In this document: one piece after another, positions 27,625 to 37,007 of the stretch
Layout: each line of letters begins with the position of its first letter
Numbering within the stretch: the stretch's first letter is position 1
DNA from: Bacilli bacterium
Lineage (GTDB): Bacteria > Bacillota_I > Bacilli_A > RF39 > UBA660
Reading direction: 5' to 3'
NCBI GenBank assembly: GCA_017470045.1
Contig: JAFUFG010000001.1
Location: 62,001-126,000 of the forward strand
Length of the DNA: 64,000 nt
Program-made: the position numbers and the translations under genes
Notes under the pieces: generated by a model
What the model was told of the DNA's origin: nothing
Databases searched by the model: none
What the model saw: only the letters and a program-made list of their open reading frames with translations

Positions 27625-27861
27625 GTGATAACCGCAAATTATACTATATTAGAATGGATCGGTATTGCCATTTTAATCGTACTATTTATATTATATACTT
27701 TATTCAGCTTTTTAATCTTTAGAGTATTATTTGAACCTGGTATACGTAATAAATATATCAGATGGATAATATCTTTAGTTACAGCTGTTATTGTATCATT
27801 TATGATAGTACTCTGTATCAAATATTTTGTAGTTGGTATAATAAGTATACTGTTTAATTAG
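27625..27861 (+). CDS. Small two-pass membrane protein
   Basis: 78 residues with a GTG start and AAAGGAGATG upstream. Two strongly hydrophobic segments (about 10-35 and 47-75) flank a basic loop (GIRNKYIRW), which suggests an inner-membrane protein with that loop in the cytoplasm. A holin-like or superinfection role is possible but unsupported. Its 3' end overlaps by 4 bases the convergent gene at 27858. Confidence 0.6.
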   Translation: MITANYTILEWIGIAILIVLFILYTLFSFLIFRVLFEPGIRNKYIRWIISLVTAVIVSFMIVLCIKYFVVGIISILFN

Positions 27862-28751
27862 AATTCATCAGCAGCACGCATACCTACAACTTTAAGTTTA
27901 AAGGTTTGATTAAGGGAAGCGTTTCTTGCTATACCATTTCTAATATCTACAGTACAACCATCTTTAACAAAGTCATTTGGTAATTCCATATTAGGAACAG
28001 GCATACCAGTTCTAGTATCAATTACTTCAAACCATTTTGTATGATTGGTTTGATCATATACCAATACTGTTTCAATAAACGGATTACGTTCTTGAATCAT
28101 TGCATTCTGTTGAGGAGTTAAATTGTTCATGTAATTAGCAAATCCAGTATCTAATCCACCAATATTAACTCCTTCGTTATGATTAGAATTGATATACTGT
28201 GTTGGCATTACCATATTAGCAGCACCAGGAGCAGCAGTACCTGGATTATAATTAATATATGCGTTATACATATCCGCTATAATTTTATCATCAGAGTCCT
28301 GTTCGTTAATCTTAAGCTGTTGCTGTCTCTTAAGCTCATAATTATTAGCCTGATCTATCATAGATCTTAATTCTCTGATAGCACTAACTTTAGTTCCAAT
28401 AGTTGAGGTAAGAGCCCCAGTAAGATTAGCTATATATAAATATTTAGACTTCAGCGTCCTACTCATACGAACTGCTTCTAAGTCAGCATTTATTCTAGCT
28501 TCAATATCATTTAATTCTGTTATAGCATTATTGACTAATGTAGCTGGAGCAGTATATGTCTCTAAATAAGACATAGTAGAATCATTTAATGGAGATCTAG
28601 CAGCTCTAACCTGTGGACCTTCTACATGTTCTTTCTTCTTAGGTCTACCACGTTTAGTTGCTTCTATAACTTCTACTTCAGTAGCAGCAGTACTACCATT
28701 ACCTTTTAATGACGTCAAGTCAACTTTTAATCCCGTTTTATCTTCACTCAT
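27858..28751 (-). CDS. Unknown protein with AT-hook-like motif
   Basis: 297 residues. Near residue 33 it has KRGRPKKK, the core of an AT-hook that would bind the minor groove of AT-rich DNA. Residues 60-150 are helical, then come Asn/Pro/Gly-rich stretches and a beta-rich C-terminal domain (ETVLVYDQTNHTKWFEVIDT). Codons are slightly richer in G+C. A virion or DNA-associated structural role is plausible; the family is not recognised. Confidence 0.6.
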   Translation of the reverse strand: MSEDKTGLKVDLTSLKGNGSTAATEVEVIEATKRGRPKKKEHVEGPQVRAARSPLNDSTMSYLETYTAPATLVNNAITELNDIEARINADLEAVRMSRTLKSKYLYIANLTGALTSTIGTKVSAIRELRSMIDQANNYELKRQQQLKINEQDSDDKIIADMYNAYINYNPGTAAPGAANMVMPTQYINSNHNEGVNIGGLDTGFANYMNNLTPQQNAMIQERNPFIETVLVYDQTNHTKWFEVIDTRTGMPVPNMELPNDFVKDGCTVDIRNGIARNASLNQTFKLKVVGMRAADEF

Positions 28752-28866
28752 TTAATTTAATCCTCACTTTCTAAATAGAGTTGTTTTAATCATGTGTTGA
28801 GCTATTAGCGTTTTAAACACATAACAACTCCAAAATAAATTAGGAAGAGAAAGGAAGAAGATAATT

Positions 28867-30807
28867 ATGAATTTTCCACAATTAATAACAGGCTATCCAA
28901 AAGGTAGCGATATAACTATTTTAGATTGTTCTTATAGATATCCTAGAAAAGATGAAGATAGTGGTCTTACTAAATCTGATTCAGTATTAATTATATTTAA
29001 AGATAATAAAACAGGACAAAAGAAGTATGAATTAATAGAGAAACCTGAATATGCTTATTACTATAAAGATATTAATAAATATGGTGATGTAGGTTACAAT
29101 CAGTTCTTTGAGAGTGAAGATTATTTGGATCTCGTTATATGCAGATACAAAGATCTTAATAAGTCTTTAGCAAAAACACTTGGTTATTCTAAAGAATGGT
29201 TTGCTACTAATAAAGCAGATAGATCCAAGATGGATATGTTGATAAGAGATAGAAGAATATTTGGTTCTGATATAGATATCAATGATTTCTATCGTATGAG
29301 ATTTGCAGAGCAATATACTAATGAAGATATTAGTGTAAATATTGGGTTCTTTGATATTGAAACCGATAATGCTCAGATAGGAGGTAAGTTCCCTGAACCA
29401 GGTGAATGCCCTATTAATGCAATATCATATTTTGATGGTACTACTAAAGAATTATATACTCTTTTATTGGATACTAAAAATAATCCATTAATAGACGAAT
29501 TTATATGTAAATATGACGAGGGTGCCTTTAACCTTGAGTTTCGAGAGTTCTTAACGCACGCATTTGGAGGCGTTCAGGAAGTCGAAAAATTCAAATTAAG
29601 CGAAATCCAGACTCATGTGTATATGTATACGTCCGAAGTCGATTTAATCGCTGATTTCTTTAACTTTGTAAATATGAAGCGTCCAGACTTCATGTTGGCA
29701 TGGAATATGGCATTCGACTTACCATTTATTATTGAAAGATTAAAGACTCTTGGAATTAATCCAGAAAAGATAATATGTGATAAAGAGATACCAATAAAGC
29801 ATTGTAGTTATTATATCGACGATAAGCATGACGAATTTGCAGAACGAGGGGATGCAGCAAATATTACTTCATTCATAGTTTATCTTGATCAGTTAATTCA
29901 GTTTGCATCTAGACGTAAAGGAACTAAGTTTAGAAATTATAAATTGGATGGCATTGGTGAAGAGATAGCAGGAGTTCGTAAGTTAGACTATAGTGATCTT
30001 ACCAACAACGTCTGGGAATTACCATACTTAGATTATAAGAGATTTGTAATGTATAATATGATGGACGTATTAGTTCAGTATTGTATAGAGTTTAAGACTG
30101 ATGATATTCCATATTTATATAGTAAATCTCTTATGAATTGTACTCAGTTCCGTAAAGTACATAGACAGACTATTTATTTAGCAAATAGAGCTATAATCAG
30201 ATTCTATGATTATAATCGATTTGTTATGGGTAATAATGTAAATAAGTTTAAACCAAAACCAACCGATAAATATGAAGGTGCATTTGTAGCAGATCCTATT
30301 TTATATTCTGATAAGAATAAAGTAAAAATAGACGGTGCTCCGATAGATATGACATGTAATACAATCGACTATGACTTTAAGAGACTGTATCCATCTCTTA
30401 CACAAGAGTATGGTATGGCTCCTAATACACTCATAGGTAAGTTAGAGATTCCACATCGTATTTATCAAAAAGAAAATGGTCTTCACAATCCAAAGTATAC
30501 TAGATCTGGTCAATTTATAGAAGACTTTACTTCTGAATGTCCAATTCAGTTCTGTGCTAGATGGTTACATTTGGGCACTGTATCTGAAGTATACCAAGAT
30601 ATATTTGAGTATTTCTATAAATATGAAGTTCCATGTATTGATATCTTTAATGAATTTTATAGTAAAGATAAGATAGATATAGCTGGAATATTAGATCCTA
30701 ATTATAAAGTGAATATTGCTATGGTTATAAATGATGAACAAAAGAGAATGATGAATATTACAATACCAAATAGACCAGTAAGAGAAGGAGAAGTTCATCA
30801 TGATTAA
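28867..30807 (+). CDS. DNA polymerase family B, N-terminal part (exonuclease and palm motif A)
   Basis: 646 residues. It carries the three 3'-5' exonuclease motifs: FFDIETD (161-167), LAWNMAFDLPFI (277-288) and YNMMD (396-400). It also has polymerase motif A DFKRLYPS (503-510). The protein then ends: motifs B and C are absent and are encoded about 12 kb away at 42745-46240. So the polymerase is made as two polypeptides split between motifs A and B, and these presumably assemble. The 3' end overlaps the next gene by 8 bases. Confidence 0.9.
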   Translation: MNFPQLITGYPKGSDITILDCSYRYPRKDEDSGLTKSDSVLIIFKDNKTGQKKYELIEKPEYAYYYKDINKYGDVGYNQFFESEDYLDLVICRYKDLNKSLAKTLGYSKEWFATNKADRSKMDMLIRDRRIFGSDIDINDFYRMRFAEQYTNEDISVNIGFFDIETDNAQIGGKFPEPGECPINAISYFDGTTKELYTLLLDTKNNPLIDEFICKYDEGAFNLEFREFLTHAFGGVQEVEKFKLSEIQTHVYMYTSEVDLIADFFNFVNMKRPDFMLAWNMAFDLPFIIERLKTLGINPEKIICDKEIPIKHCSYYIDDKHDEFAERGDAANITSFIVYLDQLIQFASRRKGTKFRNYKLDGIGEEIAGVRKLDYSDLTNNVWELPYLDYKRFVMYNMMDVLVQYCIEFKTDDIPYLYSKSLMNCTQFRKVHRQTIYLANRAIIRFYDYNRFVMGNNVNKFKPKPTDKYEGAFVADPILYSDKNKVKIDGAPIDMTCNTIDYDFKRLYPSLTQEYGMAPNTLIGKLEIPHRIYQKENGLHNPKYTRSGQFIEDFTSECPIQFCARWLHLGTVSEVYQDIFEYFYKYEVPCIDIFNEFYSKDKIDIAGILDPNYKVNIAMVINDEQKRMMNITIPNRPVREGEVHHD

Positions 30808-31522
30808 TTATGAATTGTATCCATCTAAAGTAAATTTCGAAAGTATTATAGCAGTAAACAAAATTCTTAAAGTAAATATAATTGTATACGATAAGAAGTT
30901 TAAAACAATATACGGTTATTGCCAGGATAATGCAGACTCGAATGTACTTAAAATATTTACACCTACTAACAGTCTAGATTTTACATTAAAATATTTAGAT
31001 TGTTTCCAGTTAGATTTTCCAAACTTTGTAGCATTTAGTAAAGACGTTAGTGCTATCTATAAAATAGCATCTGTAAATGATGCTAGAATAGGAATAGACG
31101 TATTAAATTATAGAGGAATAGATGAAGACTTTGCTATTAGATTTGGTTGTAAAGCATTTAGAACTACAATCATAGATGAAGAGCGCCCATGTTTTGATGT
31201 AATACCATATAGAGAAAAAATGATGAGTATTATTGAAGAAATGGGTGTAACTCCTAATAGTGAAGTATATTCTAATATTCTTTCTATAGAAGAATTTAAG
31301 AATGCATTATCCGCATCTGCATCTAAAGGAATACAGACTGTAAGATACAATAATAATGTATACTTTATTCCTCCTACATTCATCAATAATACTAAAGGTG
31401 ATGTAATAGATTTAATATGTAAAAATAATCTTTCTAATAACACAAAACTTATGAATTTTAGAATCAAAAAATCTTCTGGAATAGTAGATGTAATATATAG
31501 ACAGATGAATGTAAATTTATAA
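30800..31522 (+). CDS. Unknown protein coupled to the DNA polymerase
   Basis: 240 residues, starting inside the end of the polymerase N-part gene (ATG within CATCATGAT) with AGGAG upstream, so it is translationally coupled. It has alternating strands and helices without a recognisable motif. Its size and coupling would suit a replication accessory protein such as a clamp, but I see no sequence evidence for that. A terminator follows. Confidence 0.6.
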   Translation: MINYELYPSKVNFESIIAVNKILKVNIIVYDKKFKTIYGYCQDNADSNVLKIFTPTNSLDFTLKYLDCFQLDFPNFVAFSKDVSAIYKIASVNDARIGIDVLNYRGIDEDFAIRFGCKAFRTTIIDEERPCFDVIPYREKMMSIIEEMGVTPNSEVYSNILSIEEFKNALSASASKGIQTVRYNNNVYFIPPTFINNTKGDVIDLICKNNLSNNTKLMNFRIKKSSGIVDVIYRQMNVNL

Positions 31523-31530
31523 TATTAATA

Positions 31531-31556
31531 CCCAGAGACTCATATGAGTCTCTGGG
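31531..31556. terminator. CATATG-centred palindromic terminator
   Basis: 26-base perfect palindrome, half-arm CCCAGAGACTCAT, between convergent genes. Confidence 0.75.
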
Positions 31557-31568
31557 ATAATTTATTTT

Positions 31569-32975
31569 TTATATTTGAGTAGTTCCAATATTAGTGCCGA
31601 AATGGAATCCACCAACATCACTTGTCCACCATACAACAAGATTATCAATATCTTTTTCAAATGCAGCGACATCAGTATTAGCATGAGCATTAATAGTTGT
31701 AATCAATCCTTCTGGGAATTGGAATGTTCCAGCTCTAATAATACCTTCTTCACCAAGAGTAGTTACACCCTGCATAGTAATACCACATTCTGCTGTACCA
31801 CCATATACAGTAGCACCAACAATAGTATTACCAATGATAGTACCGCCTTTTACAGTACCGCCGGTAACAGTGCACTTATTAGAATAACCACCTTTAGTTA
31901 CACCTTCTTCAATAGTATATACTCTACCATCTATTTCACCAGTAGCAGTACCACCATACAGTACACCGCCCTCACAGTTTCCACCATATGCAATACCATC
32001 TATAACAATAGCACCAGTAGTTACTAAATCAGTACCAATTCTAGTACCACCAGCAACCATACTAGGATTCAGTGTAGGATCTATTACCGTACCATTTGTC
32101 GTAGTACCACCAATAACAGAAACAGAAGTAGCAATAAGCATACCCTTTTCAGCTTCTACAGTACAATTAGTAACAGTACCAGTTTCAGGATCAGTTTCAC
32201 CATCAGTAATTATATAACTATAAACTTTACCAGAAGTAACTTGACCAGTCATAATGTTACCGCCAAGAGTAGTGCCATTAATAACAACAATAGTATGCCC
32301 TTTTTCATTTTCACCAGTAGCACAACCGTCAGCTACAACAGCATTAGTACAATCAGGAGCACCTTTTACTATCTTACCTTTAGTAACAATACCATCCAGA
32401 GTAATTGTAGCTTCCAGTATTTTAATACCTTCTACTCTACCAATAAGAGTAGCACCACGAACAACACTATCTTGAATAGTAGTATCTTCATCTGCATATT
32501 TAGTATAAACAGATATATCTCTAATAGCAGAAGACTTGATTATTACAACACTAGAAGAGTATTCAGAAGAGCAGTCTAATTTAATCAAATAGTCTTCAGT
32601 ATTGCAGCAATCACATGTACAGCTAGTAGTGTTATTTACTTTACCAATAGCTGTTATAATTCCAACAACTTGTAATAATTGTCCATCTTGCACGTATTTA
32701 ATTAAGTACTTAGTATTTTTAGAAAGAGTCGTTGTTTTAGATGAACCATCTGAGTAAGAAATAGTTAAGTCTACAGTATATGAAGAAGTAGCAGATACAT
32801 CTGTTACATATAAAGGCTGCATCTTAGCAGCCCCAGGGCATTTTTTATCTAAACACTTCCCACATACCGGATAATATTCTTTACCATCATAACCATCTAT
32901 ACAATATCTAATACCAGTATTAGTAAATTCGTGTGGAAATACATAATTAGGACCTACATGATAACCACCATACAT
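31569..32975 (-). CDS. Gly/Thr-rich beta-repeat virion protein
   Basis: 468 residues. The N-terminal 150 residues contain Cys-rich patches (VCGKCLDKKC and CTCDCC). From about 165 to 440 it is made of short imperfect repeats such as GGTVKGGTIIGNTIVGATVYGG, with the dense Gly/Thr/Val spacing of stacked beta-helix or solenoid proteins. This suggests a fibre, spike or capsid decoration protein. The repeats have no exact copies, so they are old or constrained by structure. Ribosome binding site AAAGGAG. Host-binding use is inference. Confidence 0.6.
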   Translation of the reverse strand: MYGGYHVGPNYVFPHEFTNTGIRYCIDGYDGKEYYPVCGKCLDKKCPGAAKMQPLYVTDVSATSSYTVDLTISYSDGSSKTTTLSKNTKYLIKYVQDGQLLQVVGIITAIGKVNNTTSCTCDCCNTEDYLIKLDCSSEYSSSVVIIKSSAIRDISVYTKYADEDTTIQDSVVRGATLIGRVEGIKILEATITLDGIVTKGKIVKGAPDCTNAVVADGCATGENEKGHTIVVINGTTLGGNIMTGQVTSGKVYSYIITDGETDPETGTVTNCTVEAEKGMLIATSVSVIGGTTTNGTVIDPTLNPSMVAGGTRIGTDLVTTGAIVIDGIAYGGNCEGGVLYGGTATGEIDGRVYTIEEGVTKGGYSNKCTVTGGTVKGGTIIGNTIVGATVYGGTAECGITMQGVTTLGEEGIIRAGTFQFPEGLITTINAHANTDVAAFEKDIDNLVVWWTSDVGGFHFGTNIGTTQI

Positions 32976-33109
32976 TTTAGAATTCTCCTTTCATTATTTA
33001 TAAGGGTTTATTCAGATGTTGGATTAATAAGAATCGGGCATTTAACGATAAAATTTGATTTTTTATTTTACACTTTAATAAAAATTTTATTATAAAGGAG
33101 AATAAAATT

Positions 33110-33898
33110 ATGAATCTTACTAGTGGTATAGATAAAGCATACTATTTACAAGCTGAAGGGGAAAGTGCTAATGTATTAGCTAACTTCAGTACAGATTTCG
33201 TCTATAATGTAACTAATGATTTAATTGATGATAGATATAAAGACTTCTCTCTTATACCGAAAATTAATATCATCGATCAGTTTGAAAATACGTTTAAATA
33301 TTTATTAGTTCAGTACCCGTATGATAAAGAGAATACTCTTCAAACTCGCTATAATATTTATAATCAAATTATAAATATTATTAGTACCAGAACGGGGGTT
33401 CGTATTTATAATGACGAAAATACCGACATTTATAATCTTGCACGTTGTGTTTTTGATTTCTTTATTTCTAGCTATGATAATTACGTATTTACTTTTTTGC
33501 TTAACTTTATATATGAACAAAAAGATGCAATCTACATGGCACTCGATCTGGAACGTAGTAAAAAATCTAAAGACATCACTACAGTTTATAACAAAATGAA
33601 CTATAATGATATGAATTTAGCAATCATTAATGCTAACTTAGATAAAGTCTTAAATTATATTGTAACACTAGACATTCCTCCATATGATATTTTAAGACGT
33701 ATTTGTGCAGATAATTCTAATATACATATGCTGAACTTTATGATGTCTCATTTAGATATGGATGCATCTCTATTTGATATACTCATTAAACCTATCTTAA
33801 ATAGTCCTGTTCTATATCCACTATTACTTACATATATTAAATTGGAGATTCAGAAGAATAGTGTTACTATTATATCATCATTTAGTCAAAAGGAGTAA
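33110..33898 (+). CDS. Unknown helical protein
   Basis: 262 residues with ribosome binding site AAAGGAG. Predominantly helical and Ile/Asn/Asp/Tyr-rich, with no membrane segment or catalytic motif. It is the first of a two-gene unit with the next gene, 6 bases apart. Not recognised. Confidence 0.65.
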   Translation: MNLTSGIDKAYYLQAEGESANVLANFSTDFVYNVTNDLIDDRYKDFSLIPKINIIDQFENTFKYLLVQYPYDKENTLQTRYNIYNQIINIISTRTGVRIYNDENTDIYNLARCVFDFFISSYDNYVFTFLLNFIYEQKDAIYMALDLERSKKSKDITTVYNKMNYNDMNLAIINANLDKVLNYIVTLDIPPYDILRRICADNSNIHMLNFMMSHLDMDASLFDILIKPILNSPVLYPLLLTYIKLEIQKNSVTIISSFSQKE

Positions 33899-33904
33899 AT
33901 ACTA

Positions 33905-34936
33905 ATGGAAGAGAATAAAGTAGTAGAAGAAATTAATGGTAAGGATGAATTAGCTAGAGAAGTAGAATCTCTTAATGAGTTAGCTAAAAAAGATTTTGAA
34001 GAAATTATTAATAGTAAAGTAGAGGAAGATAAGAACTTTACATTAGAACCATTAACTGATGAGGAGAAATCTAAGCTTACATCTGATGAAGTTGAAGAGT
34101 ATGAAATTGGTCTTAAGTTGTTTGAAGATAAAGACAAAGTTATCGATCCATTTACTATCATACCAGAACGTCTTCTTAGTGAAGATGATAAACGTATGTT
34201 AGAAACTATTAAAAGTGGTGTAGATAATAAGAAAGCCTTAGAAGACTTTAAAGAAACTATTAGATATCAGTATATCTTATCAGCTATTAATATTTATAAT
34301 GCTATTATACAAGAAAGATTTTCTAAAGAAGTACAGAAGTTACAAGAAAATACTTCACCTGAAGAAATAATCGACTATTTCTTTACTACTAATAACGAGA
34401 ACTTTGGGTTTAACCCAGATACATTACAAGTATCTTATAATGAAGATACTAAAGATAAAAACTTGGCGTATTCTCATACTGTATTAATGGATAAAATGAT
34501 AGCATTATCTAATAATCCTAAATTTTTGTCTAGATTAGAGAAACAATGTAAAGATAGTAGATATAAGAGACATTTAGAAGATCTTAATTATTTATTAAAG
34601 AAGAAGTTGCAATATACAAATGGAAGTCTTATTAATGTGGATTTGTGTGAAAGAATTATTAAAACTATTTTCTTCCGTAAATTTAAAATAGATATTTATG
34701 AATTAGATAAAAGAAATAATATGGTTATCTCAAGAGCTTATGTTATAGCTATGAGTGAATTAGCTAAAAAAGCATACAGTAATCATGCAGACTTTGTTGA
34801 ATTATATTACTATAATGCTAATCTTAATATGTTAGCTCAAACTAAAAAATATAGTGATCTCAAAGGTTCTGCTAAATTAGCATTTGATGGAATATTAGAA
34901 TTCATTACAAATATTTATATATATTACAAAAAATGA
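33905..34936 (+). CDS. Unknown acidic helical protein
   Basis: 343 residues, ribosome binding site AAAAGGAG overlapping the previous stop. The N-terminal 120 residues are very acidic (Glu/Asp/Lys), and the rest is helical and more basic, ending in an aromatic helix (EFITNIYIYYKK). Not recognised. It presumably acts with the 33110-33898 product because the two are adjacent and co-transcribed. Confidence 0.65.
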   Translation: MEENKVVEEINGKDELAREVESLNELAKKDFEEIINSKVEEDKNFTLEPLTDEEKSKLTSDEVEEYEIGLKLFEDKDKVIDPFTIIPERLLSEDDKRMLETIKSGVDNKKALEDFKETIRYQYILSAINIYNAIIQERFSKEVQKLQENTSPEEIIDYFFTTNNENFGFNPDTLQVSYNEDTKDKNLAYSHTVLMDKMIALSNNPKFLSRLEKQCKDSRYKRHLEDLNYLLKKKLQYTNGSLINVDLCERIIKTIFFRKFKIDIYELDKRNNMVISRAYVIAMSELAKKAYSNHADFVELYYYNANLNMLAQTKKYSDLKGSAKLAFDGILEFITNIYIYYKK

Positions 34937-34943
34937 AATAAAT

Positions 34944-34969
34944 AGAGAAGGTGCATATGCACCTTCTCT
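34944..34969. terminator. CATATG-centred palindromic terminator
   Basis: Half-arm AGAGAAGGTGCAT, perfect, followed by T-rich sequence; between convergent genes. Confidence 0.75.
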
Positions 34970-35001
34970 TATTTTCTGTCTTTCCAAATTTTAATCCTCC
35001 T

Positions 35002-35193
35002 TTAAAGTTTATCAGTGTTAGCCCAAAAATCCCATGCCTCATCTGTCATATAATAGAAGACCAAATAGTCATCTGATCTAACTATACCTTTTTTATTCTC
35101 CCAGAGACAATTTGTCTCTGTTAACATTTTTATTAACTTACAGCCATGCTCTTCTAGTATTTTTCTGGCTGCATTTTCAAAACAACTTTTCAT
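35002..35193 (-). CDS. Small unknown protein
   Basis: 63 residues starting at the ATG at 35193 (MKSCFENAAR), which has AAAGGAGGA upstream. A helix is followed by aromatic, acidic sequence (YYMTDEAWDFWANTDKL). Not recognised. It has its own promoter region to the right. Confidence 0.6.
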   Translation of the reverse strand: MKSCFENAARKILEEHGCKLIKMLTETNCLWENKKGIVRSDDYLVFYYMTDEAWDFWANTDKL

Positions 35194-35282
35194 ACATATT
35201 CCTCCTTTTAAATTATATTGAAAACGCTTATGAATTCTCACATATATATTATCTAATTCTTTTTTGTTACTAAATCAAAATT

Positions 35283-35312
35283 CTACCCATACTCCATATG
35301 GAGTATGGGTAG
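35283..35312. terminator. CATATG-centred palindrome
   Basis: 30-base perfect palindrome, half-arm CTACCCATACTCCAT, in the intergenic region between divergent genes at 35.2 and 35.4 kb. Confidence 0.55.
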
Positions 35313-35326
35313 ATTGATATGTATTT

Positions 35327-35359
35327 CTATAAACATCAAGGTTACCTTGATGTTTATAG
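35327..35359. terminator. Second long hairpin in the same gap
   Basis: 15-base arms (CTATAAACATCAAGG and complement) around TTA. Because both flanking genes point away from it, it may be a boundary or regulatory hairpin rather than a terminator. Confidence 0.5.
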
Positions 35360-35403
35360 GTATTAAAATATAGACATATTAAATTATTATAGGAGGACGT
35401 ATT

Positions 35404-35925
35404 ATGTTCGATGATTACGATGTAAAAGAGCTATTACAAGAAGCATATGAAAAAGGCTTTAATGATGGTATTGATCAGACATGTGATTATATCACAGAAA
35501 ACTATGAATTAGAAGAAGATAATAGTTTTGATTTAGAAGACGATTACAAATATTATACTGAATCTTCTAAGAATGTTCGTCAGCAGATGGATAATTTGAA
35601 CGGCTATACAGATAATGGTATTGCAAAAGAATACTATCCGAAATATCATAATAAAGATTGGACTAAGTTTACTAACAGACAGGTTTTCAGTAAAAAGACA
35701 GGTGAAAGAAGCGCTTTTAGTCGTCCTGGATCATATAGAGTTAATAATAATGGTCCGGAAGGAGCTTCTTCAGAACCTAGAGGCCGAATTAAATCTGGGT
35801 ATAAAGATAGCGAAGATCCTAGATCTTCCAAATTAAAAGCAAAAGTTAAAGCTAATGCTGATAGAAGAGAAGCTGAAAAGAAAGAAAGATTACGTCCTTT
35901 CAAAAACAAAGGCAATCAGTATTAA
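35404..35925 (+). CDS. Putative internal head protein with cleavable acidic propeptide
   Basis: 173 residues. Residues 1-53 are acidic and contain LLQEAYEKGFNDGIDQTCDY and then FDLEDDYKYYTE. Residues 54-173 are strongly basic. The neighbours at 35976-36473 and 36539-36940 have the same acidic front joined to unrelated basic bodies. I infer cleavage after Glu53 by the prohead protease encoded at 62964-63827, leaving a DNA-associated basic protein inside the head, as with T4 internal proteins. The cleavage itself is not shown. Ribosome binding site AGGAGG. Confidence 0.65.
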   Translation: MFDDYDVKELLQEAYEKGFNDGIDQTCDYITENYELEEDNSFDLEDDYKYYTESSKNVRQQMDNLNGYTDNGIAKEYYPKYHNKDWTKFTNRQVFSKKTGERSAFSRPGSYRVNNNGPEGASSEPRGRIKSGYKDSEDPRSSKLKAKVKANADRREAEKKERLRPFKNKGNQY

Positions 35926-35939
35926 TAAATAAAGTTCCA

Positions 35940-35967
35940 TCCACTAGCCTCATATGAGGCTAGTGGA
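35940..35967. terminator. CATATG-centred palindromic terminator
   Basis: 28-base perfect palindrome with half-arm TCCACTAGCCTCAT between convergent genes. Confidence 0.75.
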
Positions 35968-35975
35968 TTATCCGA

Positions 35976-36473
35976 TTAATTATTTTTTACTATTTTATTT
36001 CCGTAATGAGGGTTTGTTTTTATAACTTTGTCTACTGCAGCTTTTGCTTTTGCTCTTTTTTCGGGATTCGGCTCATTATTAGACATATGAATTATATCAG
36101 CAAATGCTATATTATTTTTTGCTCTTTGTAAACTATTTACTGTTTTCTCACCAGCACCTTTTTCTTTTTTAGCATATTTACTAGATAAATCTAAAGCTGC
36201 TACACCTCTAGCCCAATGTTTCTTTTCTAAATCAGAGGCAGTACCTTTTCTTTTTTTCACCACAGCATGATATGCATCTTTCCACCTCTGATCCATTTCA
36301 GTATAATATTTGTAATCGTCTTCAAGATCAAAACAATCTTCAGAATATGCTTCTTCATCAGAATCTAAGTCGTAATTCTCACAGATGTAATCACATGTCT
36401 GATCAATACCATCATTAAAGCCTTTCTCATAGGCTTCTTGTAATAACTCTTTTACATCTTCTTCGCTAAACAT
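35976..36473 (-). CDS. Putative internal head protein with acidic propeptide (paralogue)
   Basis: 165 residues. The first 28 residues are almost identical to those of 35404-35925 (VKELLQEAYEKGFNDGIDQT). The acidic front runs to FDLEDDYKYYTE with Glu59, and the remaining 106 residues are basic and Lys/Ala-rich. Cleavage after Glu59 would release a histone-like basic body. Front conserved, body different: a modular family. Ribosome binding site GTGAGG. Confidence 0.65.
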   Translation of the reverse strand: MFSEEDVKELLQEAYEKGFNDGIDQTCDYICENYDLDSDEEAYSEDCFDLEDDYKYYTEMDQRWKDAYHAVVKKRKGTASDLEKKHWARGVAALDLSSKYAKKEKGAGEKTVNSLQRAKNNIAFADIIHMSNNEPNPEKRAKAKAAVDKVIKTNPHYGNKIVKNN

Positions 36474-36498
36474 ATTTTATTTACCTCACTTTTAATTA

Positions 36499-36529
36499 TT
36501 CCTGGGTAGGAATTATTCCTACCCAGGAA
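36499..36529. terminator. Palindromic terminator
   Basis: 15-base arms (TTCCTGGGTAGGAAT and complement) around a single T, downstream of the 36539-36940 gene. Confidence 0.65.
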
Positions 36530-36538
36530 CTTATTTTG

Positions 36539-36940
36539 TTATTTATTGATTTTACGTTTCAATAACTTAGCTCTAGATTTAATATAACCTTTTAAAGAAT
36601 CAGGAGCTTTGCTTACATTACCAACAACACGTTTCATACGTGCTACACCAGCTTTATAAGCCTGCTTACCATTACCTTTAATCCCGCTAAAATTAACTTT
36701 ACCAGGAACGTTATTCAGTTTCTTCTTTAAATCGGCATATGTACCTTCAGCATAAGATTCATATTCTTCTTCCAGATCAAAAGCGTCTTCCAGTTCGCTA
36801 TCTTCTTCGTTCATAGATTCTACTTCTTCATCTTCGATTTCATAGTTCTCTTGAACGTAGTCAAAAGTCTGATCAACGCCATCCTGGAAACCTTCGAGAT
36901 ATGCTTTATCTAAAGCTTCTCTTAATTCGTATTTATCCAT
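36539..36940 (-). CDS. Putative internal head protein with acidic propeptide (paralogue)
   Basis: 133 residues. The acidic front (ALDKAYLEGFQDGVDQTFDY, then EDAFDLEEEYESYAE) ends at Glu65. The remaining 68 residues have many Lys/Arg and few acids (ending KSRAKLLKRKINK). This is the clearest acidic/basic switch of the family. Codons are richer in G+C, suggesting abundance. Ribosome binding site GAGGTG. Confidence 0.65.
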   Translation of the reverse strand: MDKYELREALDKAYLEGFQDGVDQTFDYVQENYEIEDEEVESMNEEDSELEDAFDLEEEYESYAEGTYADLKKKLNNVPGKVNFSGIKGNGKQAYKAGVARMKRVVGNVSKAPDSLKGYIKSRAKLLKRKINK

Positions 36941-36966
36941 GATAAATAATCACCTCATTTAAAGAA

Positions 36967-36996
36967 TACAACTCAACCATTTAAGGTTGAGTTGTA
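36967..36996. terminator. Hairpin terminator
   Basis: 12-base arms (TACAACTCAACC and complement) with an ATTTAA loop, after the 37008-38099 gene on the minus strand. Confidence 0.65.
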
Positions 36997-37007
36997 TAAT
37001 TTACTAC

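Noticed and set aside
31575..32579. Ser/Thr-rich plus-strand frames opposite the beta-repeat gene
   Set aside because: Low-complexity antisense shadows of the Gly/Thr-rich minus-strand gene with no start signals.
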